Source: Catenibacterium sp. co_0103 (GTDB lineage Bacteria > Bacillota_I > Bacilli_A > Erysipelotrichales > Coprobacillaceae). Taken from it: a stretch of DNA of 36,404 nt. Location: positions 1-36,404 of the forward strand of contig NZ_RCYB01000017.1 of assembly GCF_004168205.1 (NCBI RefSeq), given 5' to 3'. Numbering within the stretch: position 1 is the stretch's first letter; the number at the start of each line of letters is the position of its first letter. Under the pieces are notes generated by a model, which was not told the origin of the DNA, did not search any database, and saw nothing but the letters and a program-made list of their open reading frames with translations. This document shows positions 26,965-35,428 of this stretch, piece by piece. The position numbers and the translations under genes were made by a program.

Positions 26965-28652
26965 TAAGCGGCCTCCCTCATATCCTTATGTATTCTATTC
27001 ATTGCTGAAATAATTGCTTTAATAGTTGCAGTTGTAATATTTGGATGAACACCTACACCCCATTCAATAATAGATGTGCCTTTTGCTCTAAGCTGTACAT
27101 AAGCAGCAGCCTTAGCACTTGAACCAGATGTTAATGCATGTTCTGAGTAATCTAATAAGTGAATATAATGGTATCCATTATCATTGAAGGCATTCTTAAC
27201 TGCATCAATTGGACCATTACCATAACCAATAATTGTACGTTCTTCACCATGATCACGAATTGTTAATTCTACTTTTCTTTCATATTCGTTTTCTGCATCT
27301 TCTGAGACATCTGTTAGTTTCTGATAAATGAACTGGAATGGTTCTTCATTTTCAATATATTCATTTCTGAATGTATCATAGATTCTTTCTGGTGATACTT
27401 CACCTTCTGCTTCAGAGATGTTCTGTACAATCTTTGCGAAATCACCCTGTAGTGGTTTAGGTAAATGATAACCAAAGACTGTATCCATAACGAAGGCCAC
27501 ACCACCTTTACCTGATTGAGAGTTGATTCGAACGATTGGTTCATATTGTCTATTTAAATCAGCTGGGTCAATTGGTAAGTAAGGCACTTCCCATTGTTTC
27601 TGATGTCTTTCATGATATTTATGCATACCTTTATTAATAGCATCTTGATGGCTTCCAGAGAATGCTGTGAAGACTAACTGACCAGCATATGGAGAACGAG
27701 GATCAACTTCCATCTTTGTACATTCTTCATAAGTACGCTTGATGTCATTCATCTGTGTGAAGTCAAGTTCTGGATTAACACCATGTGTATACATATTTAA
27801 TGCAACAGTGACGATATCTACGTTACCTGTTCTTTCACCATTTCCAAATAGTGTACCTTCTACTCGATCAGCCCCTGCCATTAATGCAAGTTCTGTTGCA
27901 GCAACACCACATCCTCTATCATTATGTGGATGAACTGAGATAATAGCTCTTTCACGATCTTTTAGGTTTCTACATACATATTCAACCTGATCTGCAAAGA
28001 CATTTGGTGTATCCATTTCTACAGTTGAAGGAAGATTCACAATCACTTTATTATCTTTAGAAGCACCCCATACATCTAAGACTGCATCGACTACTTCTAC
28101 TGCATAATCCATTTCTGTACCAGTAAAGCTTTCAGGTGAATATTCAAGAATGACTTGACCTTTAAAGTTATCACATAACTTCTTTACAAGAGCACAGCCA
28201 TCTGTCGCAATCTTCTTAATTTCATCTTTATCTTTGTTGAAGACAACATCTCTTTGAAGAATACTTGTTGAATTATAAATATGCACAATAGCGCGGTCTA
28301 ATCCATCAAGGGCTTCAAATGTTCTCTTAATTAAGTGTTCACGACACTGAGTTAATACCTGAACAGTGACATCATCAGGAATGAGGTTTTCTTCAATCAA
28401 TAATCTTAAGAAATCATATTCAATCTGTGAAGCTGAAGGGAATCCTACTTCAATTTCCTTGAATCCAAGTTCAACTAATAATTTGAACATCTTCACCTTT
28501 TCCTGAATATTCATTGGTGTTACTAATGCCTGGTTACCATCACGTAAATCTACTGAACACCAAATAGGTGATTTTTCAATTGTCTTATCTGGCCATGTGC
28601 GGTCTTTCAAGCTCACCGTTTCAAATCTCTTGTACTTTTGGTAATTCATCAT
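26964..28652 (-). CDS. leuA: 2-Isopropylmalate synthase (long, yeast/actinobacterial-like type)
   Basis: A 562-residue enzyme that joins acetyl-CoA and 2-ketoisovalerate, the committed step of leucine synthesis. The catalytic barrel contains WCSVDLRDGNQALVTPM, GFKEIEVGFPSASQIEYDF, the metal-binding SVHPHNDRGCGVA and VEGTLFGNGERTGN. A C-terminal LeuA allosteric domain (about 430-560) should confer leucine feedback. The RTWPDKTIEKSP opening and overall length fit the LeuA type 2 group rather than the 510-residue type of Bacillus. It is the first gene after the T-box leader. Confidence 0.96.
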   Translation of the reverse strand: MMNYQKYKRFETVSLKDRTWPDKTIEKSPIWCSVDLRDGNQALVTPMNIQEKVKMFKLLVELGFKEIEVGFPSASQIEYDFLRLLIEENLIPDDVTVQVLTQCREHLIKRTFEALDGLDRAIVHIYNSTSILQRDVVFNKDKDEIKKIATDGCALVKKLCDNFKGQVILEYSPESFTGTEMDYAVEVVDAVLDVWGASKDNKVIVNLPSTVEMDTPNVFADQVEYVCRNLKDRERAIISVHPHNDRGCGVAATELALMAGADRVEGTLFGNGERTGNVDIVTVALNMYTHGVNPELDFTQMNDIKRTYEECTKMEVDPRSPYAGQLVFTAFSGSHQDAINKGMHKYHERHQKQWEVPYLPIDPADLNRQYEPIVRINSQSGKGGVAFVMDTVFGYHLPKPLQGDFAKIVQNISEAEGEVSPERIYDTFRNEYIENEEPFQFIYQKLTDVSEDAENEYERKVELTIRDHGEERTIIGYGNGPIDAVKNAFNDNGYHYIHLLDYSEHALTSGSSAKAAAYVQLRAKGTSIIEWGVGVHPNITTATIKAIISAMNRIHKDMREAA

Positions 28653-28679
28653 AATTATTTATTCTCCTTTCCAACCTAT

Positions 28680-28718
28680 AAAAAAAGCCCTCGTCCTTAC
28701 TAGCGTAAGAGGACGAGA
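28680..28718 (-). terminator. T-box-controlled terminator of the ilv-leu leader
   Basis: GC-rich stem CTCGTCC/GGACGAG (28711-28717 with 28689-28695) with an inner TTAC/GTAA extension, followed by seven T's. It overlaps the sequence that the antiterminator needs, as expected of a T-box. Confidence 0.9.
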
Positions 28719-28971
28719 GAATAATTCTTCGTGGTTCCACCTCAATTTATTGATATCTCACAATATCAACCTTATCGAGTACGCTTTATATATAAAGTAC
28801 ATACTCTAGCGAGATAACGGTCGCAAATGCCGTAGCAGCCTACTTAATTAAGTGCTCCACTCAAGGATGAGTTCAAAGATGATCAAACAGTTCTTTACAC
28901 CAGCCAGAACCTCTCTGCGCTTTCATCATTCCCCTACTAGTTCCTATCAAAGTCGTTTTCTTTTGGGTTGT
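28680..28971 (-). promoter_or_regulatory. T-box riboswitch (leucine) controlling the ilv-leu operon
   Basis: The leader, read on the minus strand, has a long Stem I region (28960 down to about 28850), a small hairpin (28750-28769), the conserved T-box AGGTGGAACCACGAAG (28727-28742) and a terminator. The 3' side of the specifier loop reads GAA-CUC-A, with CUC at 28869-28871, a leucine codon. Uncharged tRNA-Leu should pair there and with the T-box to favour the antiterminator. The T-box match is clear; the specifier assignment rests on my hand folding. Confidence 0.93.
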
Positions 28972-28978
28972 TGTGTTT

Positions 28979-29007
28979 ATCATATACTTCTCACTTAGAC
29001 ATGTCAA
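28979..29007 (-). promoter_or_regulatory. Promoter of the ilv-leu operon
   Basis: Perfect TTGACA (29002-29007), 17-base spacer and TATGAT (28979-28984). It predicts a leader of about 320 bases before leuA. Its near-consensus strength suits control by attenuation rather than initiation. The 29008-29211 stretch upstream is AT-rich and I see no other element in it. Confidence 0.85.
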
Positions 29008-29211
29008 CAAACTTTTTCACTTTCTTTCCTTATTTTCCTAATTATATTAATTATTTATCAGATTATCAGTTTTATAAGCGTTTTCTTGTAATGGCCTGTA
29101 TAAATATTATTGTAATATTCAATATTATTTTCATTGTTTTTAATTACAGACATTTTTATATTTACTTCGCAAAATATTTATTATATTAATAATTATTTAT
29201 CTATTCAAACT

Positions 29212-29238
29212 ATAAAAAAAGATGTCTTTCGACATCTT
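29212..29238 (-). terminator. Terminator of murF-ddl
   Basis: Eight-base-pair stem AAGATGTC/GACATCTT (29219-29226 with 29231-29238), GAAA loop, then T's on the minus strand. The ddl stop codon overlaps the stem. Confidence 0.88.
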
Positions 29239-30265
29239 ATCTCTGTAATGCAAGCTTGATTAATTCATCAATAAGAGCTGGTGTATCTAGTCCTGCATCT
29301 TTCATTAATTGAGGATACATAGAGATATTAGTAAAGCCAGGCATAGTATTGATTTCGTTTAAATAAACGTTTCCTGTATCGTTATCATAGAAGAAGTCAC
29401 ATCTAGCTAGACCTGTACCATCTACTGCCTTAAATGCCTTCACAGCAGCCTGTCTGATATAATCCTGGATAGACTGATCTACTCTTGCAGGAATGCATGT
29501 TGCACTCTGTTCATCTTCATATTTAGATTCATATGTATAGAATTCACCATGAGGTAAAATCTGTCCTACACGTGATGCACTGATATCATCATTACCAATG
29601 ACAGCACATTCTAATTCTGTCGCATTAATAGCTTTTTCTACAACAACATGACGGTCATAAGATGCTGCTTCATGAAGTTTTGGTAGTAAATCAGTTAAAG
29701 TATTAACCTTATAACAGCCTACACTTGAGCCAGAACGGCTAGCCTTTACAAAGCAAGGGAATCCTAAGTGTGTATAGATTTCCATTTCTACATTAAAGCT
29801 TTCTCTACCTTCATTATCTACTACAACTAATTTATCATCATATCTCTTCTTGACATATAGAGAAGGCACCTGGGGAATATTAGCCTGATCAAATAGCTTC
29901 TTTGCATAGATCTTATCCATTGCAGTACAAGATGCCATCACACGGCATCCAACATATGGCACCTGAGCCATTTCTAATAAGCCCTGGATAGTACCATCTT
30001 CACCAAACTGTCCATGTAATACTGGGAATACAACATCAAATGATTTTAGGAAAGTGAAATAATCATTGATCTTTGTAGCACCTTCTAACCAGTTATCACT
30101 AGAGAAATCAGTAGAAACTAAATCATACCATTCTCCTTCTTTTGTAATACCTGCAACTTTAATATCATATTTACTCTTATCACAATTTTTATAGATATTC
30201 ACACATGACATACGGCTAACAGCATGTTCTGTAGACTGTCCACCACATACTAATAATAACTTCAT
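29237..30265 (-). CDS. ddl: D-alanine--D-alanine ligase
   Basis: A 342-residue ATP-grasp ligase that makes the D-Ala-D-Ala dipeptide for peptidoglycan. Seen are CGGQSTEHAVSRMSC, LHGQFGEDGTIQGLLEM, VKASRSGSSVGCYKV, and the metal-binding CDFFYDNDTGNVYLNEINTMPGFT. The omega-loop GEFYTYESKYED keeps the tyrosine and basic residues of ordinary D-Ala-D-Ala ligases, so it is not expected to be a vancomycin-resistance D-lactate or D-serine enzyme. It begins four bases after the murF stop, and MurF uses its product. Confidence 0.97.
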   Translation of the reverse strand: MKLLLVCGGQSTEHAVSRMSCVNIYKNCDKSKYDIKVAGITKEGEWYDLVSTDFSSDNWLEGATKINDYFTFLKSFDVVFPVLHGQFGEDGTIQGLLEMAQVPYVGCRVMASCTAMDKIYAKKLFDQANIPQVPSLYVKKRYDDKLVVVDNEGRESFNVEMEIYTHLGFPCFVKASRSGSSVGCYKVNTLTDLLPKLHEAASYDRHVVVEKAINATELECAVIGNDDISASRVGQILPHGEFYTYESKYEDEQSATCIPARVDQSIQDYIRQAAVKAFKAVDGTGLARCDFFYDNDTGNVYLNEINTMPGFTNISMYPQLMKDAGLDTPALIDELIKLALQR

Positions 30266-30269
30266 CTTA

Positions 30270-31613
30270 TTAATTATTCTCCTTTAAATCATTAATGACT
30301 TCTTTTAAATGCATACCATTAGAAGCCTTGACTAGAACAACATCATTTTCTTCTAGACATTCCTGCAAATAAGCACTTAAAGAGGCATTATCATCAAAAT
30401 GATAAGCAAGGCCTGGTTTTGCTTTATTTACTTCGTCTGAAATATAACGCGCAGCAGGTCCTACAGTCAAGACTAAATCAATATTCTTTTTAAGTAAATG
30501 TGCACCTACAGCACGATGAAGCGTTTCTTCATAATCACCAAGTTCTAACATATCCCCTAATACTGCAATTTTACGACCTGCATAGCCTGATAATACATCA
30601 ATACTTGATTTCATAGAATCAAGATTCGCATTATACGTACCATCAATCACACGGATATGACGATCAAGTGTTAAGATATCATTTCTATTCTTAGTGAGTT
30701 CAAATGTTTCAATACCCTTGATACATTTTTCCATTGGAATATCTAATAATAAACCAACCTGAATCGCAATTAATGCATTGAAGATAAAATGAACACCTGG
30801 TACATAGACTCTTACATCATAATCCTGCCCATCTACTTTTACTCTAAATGATGACATATCTTCATTCAAGATAATATCAGTTGCTTTTAAGTCTGCTTCA
30901 CTTTCAATACCAATTGTTTTTAAAGAGATTCCTTCAGGATGGACAGTAGATAGTAAATCATTGTCGTTATTGACTACTAAAGTACCATGATTCATACCAT
31001 GTATGATTTCCATCTTGGCCTGTAAGATATTTTCTCTTGAACCAAGTTCACCAATATGTGCTGTACCAATATTTGTGATTGCTGCAATGTCAGGTAATGC
31101 AATCTTAGTTAAATAATCGATTTCTTCTAAATGGTTCATACCCATTTCAATAACCATAACTTCTTCACCATTATAACGAAGAATAGTTAAAGGTAAACCA
31201 ATATTATTGTTGTAGTTACCCTGTGTTTTTAATGTTGTATATTGTTGGGAAATAACACTTGCAATCATATCTTTAGTACTTGTTTTCCCTGCTGAACCAG
31301 TGATTCCTACAACCTTTGCATTTGAATGAACACGTACATAACGTGCTAAATCACCTAATGCCTTCATTGTATCTTCTACTAGAATCACATTGTGTACATC
31401 ATCTTCTATAGGATGACTTGTCAAAGTGGCTGTTGCAGCATTTTCAAAAGCCTGTGAGATATAGTCATGCCCATCTTTAATACCTACTAGAGGGATATAT
31501 AGGTTTCCTGGCTGAATAACACGTGTATCCTGTGTAAAGCCATTCACCTGGTCATCTAAGTGACCATTTAAGAGTTTTCCGTTTGTTGCCTCAATAATTT
31601 CGCTTATTAACAT
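30270..31613 (-). CDS. murF: UDP-MurNAc-tripeptide--D-alanyl-D-alanine ligase
   Basis: A 447-residue Mur ligase that adds D-Ala-D-Ala to the peptidoglycan precursor in the cytoplasm. The N-terminal substrate domain (FTQDTRVIQPGNLYIPL) is followed by the central ATPase domain with P-loop GITGSAGKTSTKD and EMGMNHLEEIDYLTKI, and a C-terminal domain with DGTYNANLDSMKSSIDVL. The size is typical. It is first in a murF-ddl operon, so the dipeptide and the enzyme that consumes it are made together. Confidence 0.97.
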   Translation of the reverse strand: MLISEIIEATNGKLLNGHLDDQVNGFTQDTRVIQPGNLYIPLVGIKDGHDYISQAFENAATATLTSHPIEDDVHNVILVEDTMKALGDLARYVRVHSNAKVVGITGSAGKTSTKDMIASVISQQYTTLKTQGNYNNNIGLPLTILRYNGEEVMVIEMGMNHLEEIDYLTKIALPDIAAITNIGTAHIGELGSRENILQAKMEIIHGMNHGTLVVNNDNDLLSTVHPEGISLKTIGIESEADLKATDIILNEDMSSFRVKVDGQDYDVRVYVPGVHFIFNALIAIQVGLLLDIPMEKCIKGIETFELTKNRNDILTLDRHIRVIDGTYNANLDSMKSSIDVLSGYAGRKIAVLGDMLELGDYEETLHRAVGAHLLKKNIDLVLTVGPAARYISDEVNKAKPGLAYHFDDNASLSAYLQECLEENDVVLVKASNGMHLKEVINDLKENN

Positions 31614-31640
31614 ATAATCATCTCCATTTTTTACCCACCC

Positions 31641-31649
31641 ATTATAGCA
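31641..31649 (-). promoter_or_regulatory. Promoter of murF-ddl
   Basis: Extended -10 TGCTATAAT (31641-31649). The -35 region is only a T tract shared with the terminator of the upstream gene. Confidence 0.6.
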
Positions 31650-31663
31650 TAAATCTTATATAC

Positions 31664-31691
31664 AAAAAAAGACACTGAAGTGAATCAGTGC
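31664..31691 (-). terminator. Terminator of the zinc-ribbon membrane-protein operon
   Basis: Stem with seven or eight pairs (31671-31678 with 31685-31691, one G-U pair) and seven T's on the minus strand. It directly abuts the stop codon at 31692. Confidence 0.85.
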
Positions 31692-32921
31692 CTAATTATC
31701 AAATATCACTGCATACTTTGTATTAGAAGTGTTTACAACTTTCCAATCCTGATTATCTTTCACAAATAGATGATCATTCACAATCTGCATACCACCGATA
31801 CGATGTGACTGGAATTGATATACTGCAGTTGGTTCTTTCTTTTCAAAATCTAGACGATACATCTTTACATCATTACCAACATAATAGATTGCTTCATCAC
31901 TCACCACAAACATAGAATAACCAATATCATTTAAAATAATCTGGGATTCTTTTGTTTGCACATTCACTCTACCAATTGTCATTTTAGGTGTAGTGAAATA
32001 TAGGTAACCATCTCTATAGACCGAACCATAAACTTGTTCATTATAAATAGCATCTGTGGCTTTAGTAGTCATATTATAAGAAATAATAGAACTCTTACCA
32101 GTTAGATAAATAATATCTCCATTAAAGTTCATATTGTAGATATGTTCATCTAAAAGTTTAGTAGATGTTTTATCTGAAATATCATAAACATATAAACTTT
32201 CATTATCACTATCATTCTGATAATAGAGCTTATTATCATGATAAGTCATATAGAATGCTGAAACATCCTGTAATGTTTCAGACTTTTCTGTCTTTGTATC
32301 AAGAACACAGATATGATGATCTTTATCTGTATAATAAAGCTTTTCTCCGACCAGATTTAAATAAGTTGCATACTTGATATCATATGTCTTTACAACATTC
32401 ATATCTTTATCTAATTTCACTAATTTGTTAGATGCATTAGACATGAAGATATAGTGATCATTGGCTGCGACAGTTCCATCATTAGATAAATTAGAATATT
32501 GTTCAATTTCTGTTGTCTTCTTTAGTTTAATTACAGAATTCATTTCTTCTGAAGTGCTCGAATTACCATCTGCCCATTTAATATTATCAGAATGATTCAA
32601 ATAATACTGTGCACCGGTAGTCGCAAGTATTAAGACAAGTACTGATATAATAACTACTTTCCAGTTAATCTTACGTGATACCTTTTCCGGTTCATATGTT
32701 TTTTCTTCTTCATGATAAATACGTGATGTAGGAATAAAAGACCCTTGAGGACGACGTGATGTTGAAGCAGCTCCTAATGGTTTTCCACAATAAGAACAGA
32801 ACTTCGCATGAGGAATGTTCTGATGACCACAATGAGGACATTTATCATCTAGCGGTGTACCACAATAGGGACAGAAATGTGACCCTTCTGGGATTTCTTT
32901 ATGACATGTAGGACAAATCAT
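31692..32921 (-). CDS. Zinc-ribbon membrane protein with an extracellular beta-propeller-like domain
   Basis: A 409-residue protein. Two CxxC...CxxC zinc ribbons (CPTC/CPYC at 3-20, CPHC/CSYC at 29-46) lie in the cytoplasm. A polar linker leads to one transmembrane helix (about 88-107), and an external domain (about 130-405) has repeats of the type LVGEKLYYTDKDHHICVLD, DNKLYYQNDSDNESLYVYD and EAIYYVGNDVKMYRLD. The repeats resemble DUF5050-type propellers; that assignment is from memory. The function is unknown; a cytoplasm-to-surface sensor or scaffold is conceivable. The ATG directly abuts the stop of the small membrane gene upstream (TAAATG). Confidence 0.85.
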   Translation of the reverse strand: MICPTCHKEIPEGSHFCPYCGTPLDDKCPHCGHQNIPHAKFCSYCGKPLGAASTSRRPQGSFIPTSRIYHEEEKTYEPEKVSRKINWKVVIISVLVLILATTGAQYYLNHSDNIKWADGNSSTSEEMNSVIKLKKTTEIEQYSNLSNDGTVAANDHYIFMSNASNKLVKLDKDMNVVKTYDIKYATYLNLVGEKLYYTDKDHHICVLDTKTEKSETLQDVSAFYMTYHDNKLYYQNDSDNESLYVYDISDKTSTKLLDEHIYNMNFNGDIIYLTGKSSIISYNMTTKATDAIYNEQVYGSVYRDGYLYFTTPKMTIGRVNVQTKESQIILNDIGYSMFVVSDEAIYYVGNDVKMYRLDFEKKEPTAVYQFQSHRIGGMQIVNDHLFVKDNQDWKVVNTSNTKYAVIFDN

Positions 32922-33197
32922 TTAGTTGTCATCTCCAGTCTTTTCTTCATCTACAACCTTATATTCTACATCAATGATATCAGGATTATCATTACGTGAT
33001 GAAGACTGAGATTGATATTGAGATGAATATTGTGATTGTGCTTCTTCATACTGTTTTCTGATTTTCTTTAATTTAAAATATTTCCAGATTTCATAAACAA
33101 TAAACATGATCAATAAGAAAGGCCATGCATAAGCAATAATGTTTAAGAATACAGATAAAACTAGAAATATAATTATAAAATAGATTAGTGCATCCAT
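32922..33197 (-). CDS. Small membrane protein paired with the zinc-ribbon protein
   Basis: A 91-residue protein with a hydrophobic N-terminal half (about 3-38, probably two closely spaced helices), a basic stretch (KYFKLKKIRKQ), a Gln/Ser-rich linker (SQYSSQYQSQSSS) and an acidic tail (DIIDVEYKVVDEEKTGDDN). I do not recognise a family. It is first in a two-gene operon, ending in the GGAG ribosome site used by the next gene. The coupled translation suggests a joint complex with the zinc-ribbon protein, which is inference. Confidence 0.75.
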   Translation of the reverse strand: MDALIYFIIIFLVLSVFLNIIAYAWPFLLIMFIVYEIWKYFKLKKIRKQYEEAQSQYSSQYQSQSSSRNDNPDIIDVEYKVVDEEKTGDDN

Positions 33198-33223
33198 ATA
33201 TTTTTTCTCCTTTAAGTGTCGTC

Positions 33224-33273
33224 ATTATATGTTTCTATTGTAAACAAATGATGAACTCACAGAAATTATACCA
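33224..33273 (-). promoter_or_regulatory. Promoter region of the small-membrane/zinc-ribbon operon
   Basis: Two candidate -10 boxes: TATAAT at 33224-33229 and extended TGGTATAAT at 33265-33273. Neither has a convincing -35. The upstream one is better matched by its TG extension. Confidence 0.45.
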
Positions 33274-33283
33274 ATTTCAAACA

Positions 33284-33312
33284 AAAAATAGAAGATGCCT
33301 TAGACATCTTCT
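33284..33312 (-). terminator. Terminator of rapZ-whiA-XRE operon
   Basis: Eight-base-pair stem (33290-33297 with 33305-33312), seven-base loop and a T-rich tail on the minus strand, just downstream of the XRE gene. Confidence 0.85.
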
Positions 33313-33325
33313 AAAATTTCACATA

Positions 33326-33532
33326 TTAGTAGTTAAAAAGGTCTTTAAGAGCAATACCTAAGCCCTTCGCAAATTGATCAATGGCTTTAAGACTCACATT
33401 TCTAGTACCTCTTTCTACATCAGAAATATAATTCTTAGAAAGATGACATCTAAATCCTAGTTCTTCTTGAGAGATTCCCTGCTGCATTCTTAATTCCTTA
33501 ATACGCATTCCAAATCTTTCTGTGACAGTCAT
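33326..33532 (-). CDS. Small XRE-family transcriptional regulator
   Basis: A 68-residue protein that is little more than one Cro/C1-type helix-turn-helix: RIKELRMQQGISQEELGFRCHLSKNYISDVERGTRNVSLKAIDQFAKGLGI. It has no sensor or oligomerisation domain. The start shares one base with the whiA stop (TAATG), and whiA's last codons give GGAGG, so it is co-translated with WhiA. In Bacillus the crh (HPr-like) gene follows whiA instead. The target genes are unknown. Confidence 0.9.
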   Translation of the reverse strand: MTVTERFGMRIKELRMQQGISQEELGFRCHLSKNYISDVERGTRNVSLKAIDQFAKGLGIALKDLFNY

Positions 33533-34476
33533 TATTCTTCCTCCATCTGACGAAGACGTGCAGCTTCTTCTTTGATTTTCTTAAAACGATGGTGAAGACC
33601 AGATTTAGAAATTGTCTGACCTGTCTTATTAAAATACACATCTGCTAGTTCATTAAGTGTAAGTTCTGGGTTTTCTAAACGAATCTGTGCTACATCCGCA
33701 GTTTTAGAATCTAGAATTTCTATGCCTGCTTTATCAATCACATAAGCAATATCTTCAATCTGTTTTGCACTCGCTGTCATAGCCTTCATTTCATTCGCAA
33801 TATCGCAATTATTCCATCTATTGACAGTATTAGCCATAGAACGGTCAATACGTGTTGTTTCAAATTCCATAACAGAAGTAGAAGCGCCTATAGCACGTAA
33901 GAAGTCTCCTATTCTTTCTGCAGATTTCATATAGATAACATAACGATTACGTCTCTTGATCACATGCGCATTTAAACCATAGCTATTCAACATAGTTTCA
34001 ATATATTGTGCAAGAGGTTCATCTTGTACACTCATCTCTAAATGATAATTAGATGTATCGGGGTTATTGACTGATCCACTTGCAAGAAATATACCTGCAA
34101 GATAAGCTCTTCTTGTGCGATCATCATATAAAATTTCATCAGAAGGTAACATAGTAAATCCTAGACCTTCTAATAAATGAAGATCTTCTAGTATTTCTCT
34201 TGCCTTTGAAACCTTAAGAAGATAAACATTATTCTTCTTAAGCTTCATCATCTTTTTTACTTTAAATTCAATTGAAGGTGCATAAAGTTCTTTAAGAAGT
34301 TTATGCATCTTTGACGCTATTTTTGCGTTTTCTGTACGGATCAGGAGAGAGAGTCCCTGTCCTAACATCAGTGTTCCATTGGTTTTTAATAACGCACAAA
34401 GAATCGCTTTTGAACAGTCATGATCAAACTCATTAAATACGATCTCTTCCTTTACTTTTCTTGAAAACGACAACAT
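33532..34476 (-). CDS. whiA: WhiA, DNA-binding cell-division/chromosome regulator
   Basis: A 314-residue protein with an N-terminal LAGLIDADG-like fold (about 10-210), including RRAYLAGIFLASGSVNNPDTSNYHLE, and a C-terminal helix-turn-helix with LRLENPELTLNELADVYF-type residues followed by SGLHHRFKKI. WhiA influences division and chromosome segregation in Gram-positive bacteria and sporulation in Streptomyces. The homing-endonuclease fold is no longer a nuclease in this family. It follows rapZ by only 15 bases, without the intervening yvcK gene usually found in this cluster. Confidence 0.96.
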   Translation of the reverse strand: MLSFSRKVKEEIVFNEFDHDCSKAILCALLKTNGTLMLGQGLSLLIRTENAKIASKMHKLLKELYAPSIEFKVKKMMKLKKNNVYLLKVSKAREILEDLHLLEGLGFTMLPSDEILYDDRTRRAYLAGIFLASGSVNNPDTSNYHLEMSVQDEPLAQYIETMLNSYGLNAHVIKRRNRYVIYMKSAERIGDFLRAIGASTSVMEFETTRIDRSMANTVNRWNNCDIANEMKAMTASAKQIEDIAYVIDKAGIEILDSKTADVAQIRLENPELTLNELADVYFNKTGQTISKSGLHHRFKKIKEEAARLRQMEEE

Positions 34477-34491
34477 TTCTTTTCACATCCT

Positions 34492-35340
34492 CTAGTGGTC
34501 AGCATCACGATGCCACTTATATACTTTATAATATTTCTTATAATGGTCTGCAAGGAAATTAGTTAATGTGACAGAACGGTGCTGGCCACCTGTACAGCCA
34601 ATACCGACAATCAATTGCATTTTTCCTTCTTTTTCATATTCTTTCAATAAATAATCATAGTAAGACAAAGTCCTTTTAATAAATTCCTGAGTTTCAGGTT
34701 TTTCCATAACATAGTCATAGACTTCCTTATCATTTCCTGTCTTATTTCTAAGTTCAGGAATATAGAAAGGGTTTGGTAGGAATCTTACATCAAGAAGTAA
34801 ATCAGCATCCTTAGGAATACCGAACTTATATCCAAATGATACAAAAGACACACGGAATACTTCTCCTGTTTCATGATAGAAAGATGCTTCTAGTCTATCC
34901 TGTAAAGCTGTACGCTTTAATAGAGTTGTATCAATGATTAAATCAGCCTGTGTCTTAATTTGTTCATATTCCTGGCGTTCTAATTCAATAGAGTCATAAA
35001 GTGTATTGGCTTTATTCATGATCATCATTGGATGAGAACGTCTTGTCTGCTTATAACGCTTTAAGATTTCCATATTTTCACAATCTAAGAATACAACAGT
35101 CAAATTGATCCAATCCATATTCGTTAATTCACGAATTGCCTGAAGTGCATCTCCTAGATAGATTCCCATCGCAATCTTGCCACCTAAAGTTTCATCTAAT
35201 AAATAATCTCCAAACTGTTCAAGTAGTGCAACTGGATAGTTATCGATACAATAATATCCCATATTTTCAAATATAGCCATGGCAGTAGATTTACCTGCAC
35301 CTGACATACCAGTAACTAATACAACTTCTACATTCTTCAT
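34492..35340 (-). CDS. rapZ: RapZ/YvcJ-type nucleotide-binding protein
   Basis: A 282-residue protein with an N-terminal P-loop (VTGMSGAGKSTAM) and the conserved C-terminal half containing DVRFLPNPFYIPELRNKTG and GIGCTGGQHRSV. In E. coli RapZ guides degradation of the sRNA GlmZ, controlling amino-sugar synthesis. In Bacillus YvcJ has GTPase/ATPase activity and affects competence, and GlmZ is absent, so the role here is likely the latter type. A GGAGG site precedes the ATG. It opens the rapZ-whiA-XRE operon. Confidence 0.95.
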   Translation of the reverse strand: MKNVEVVLVTGMSGAGKSTAMAIFENMGYYCIDNYPVALLEQFGDYLLDETLGGKIAMGIYLGDALQAIRELTNMDWINLTVVFLDCENMEILKRYKQTRRSHPMMIMNKANTLYDSIELERQEYEQIKTQADLIIDTTLLKRTALQDRLEASFYHETGEVFRVSFVSFGYKFGIPKDADLLLDVRFLPNPFYIPELRNKTGNDKEVYDYVMEKPETQEFIKRTLSYYDYLLKEYEKEGKMQLIVGIGCTGGQHRSVTLTNFLADHYKKYYKVYKWHRDADH

Positions 35341-35367
35341 AGACTTATATCCTCCTCAACCTCATCT

Positions 35368-35396
35368 ATTATAACATACAATCATAAGGGTATAAA
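35368..35396 (-). promoter_or_regulatory. Promoter of rapZ-whiA
   Basis: TTTATA (35391-35396), 17-base spacer, TATAAT (35368-35373). It lies between the trxB terminator and the rapZ ribosome site. Confidence 0.65.
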
Positions 35397-35402
35397 GCAT
35401 TC

Positions 35403-35428
35403 AAAAAGAGAACTATCATTAGTTCTCT
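35403..35428 (-). terminator. Terminator of trxB
   Basis: Nine-base-pair stem AGAGAACTA/TAGTTCTCT (35407-35415 with 35420-35428), four-base loop, then five T's on the minus strand. The trxB stop codon is inside the hairpin. Confidence 0.88.

Noticed and set aside
26964..28652. leuA as homocitrate or citramalate synthase
   Set aside because: Its place in a full leu operon, length and N-terminal motifs fit 2-isopropylmalate synthase type 2.
28968..29189. Plus-strand 73-residue reading frame upstream of the ilv-leu operon
   Set aside because: It has no ribosome site, overlaps the ilv-leu promoter, and its Phe/Tyr/Ile-rich translation is what AT-rich intergenic DNA gives.
29237..30265. ddl as a vancomycin-resistance type ligase
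   Set aside because: The omega-loop matches ordinary D-Ala-D-Ala ligases, and no vanH, vanX or vanT-like gene is nearby.
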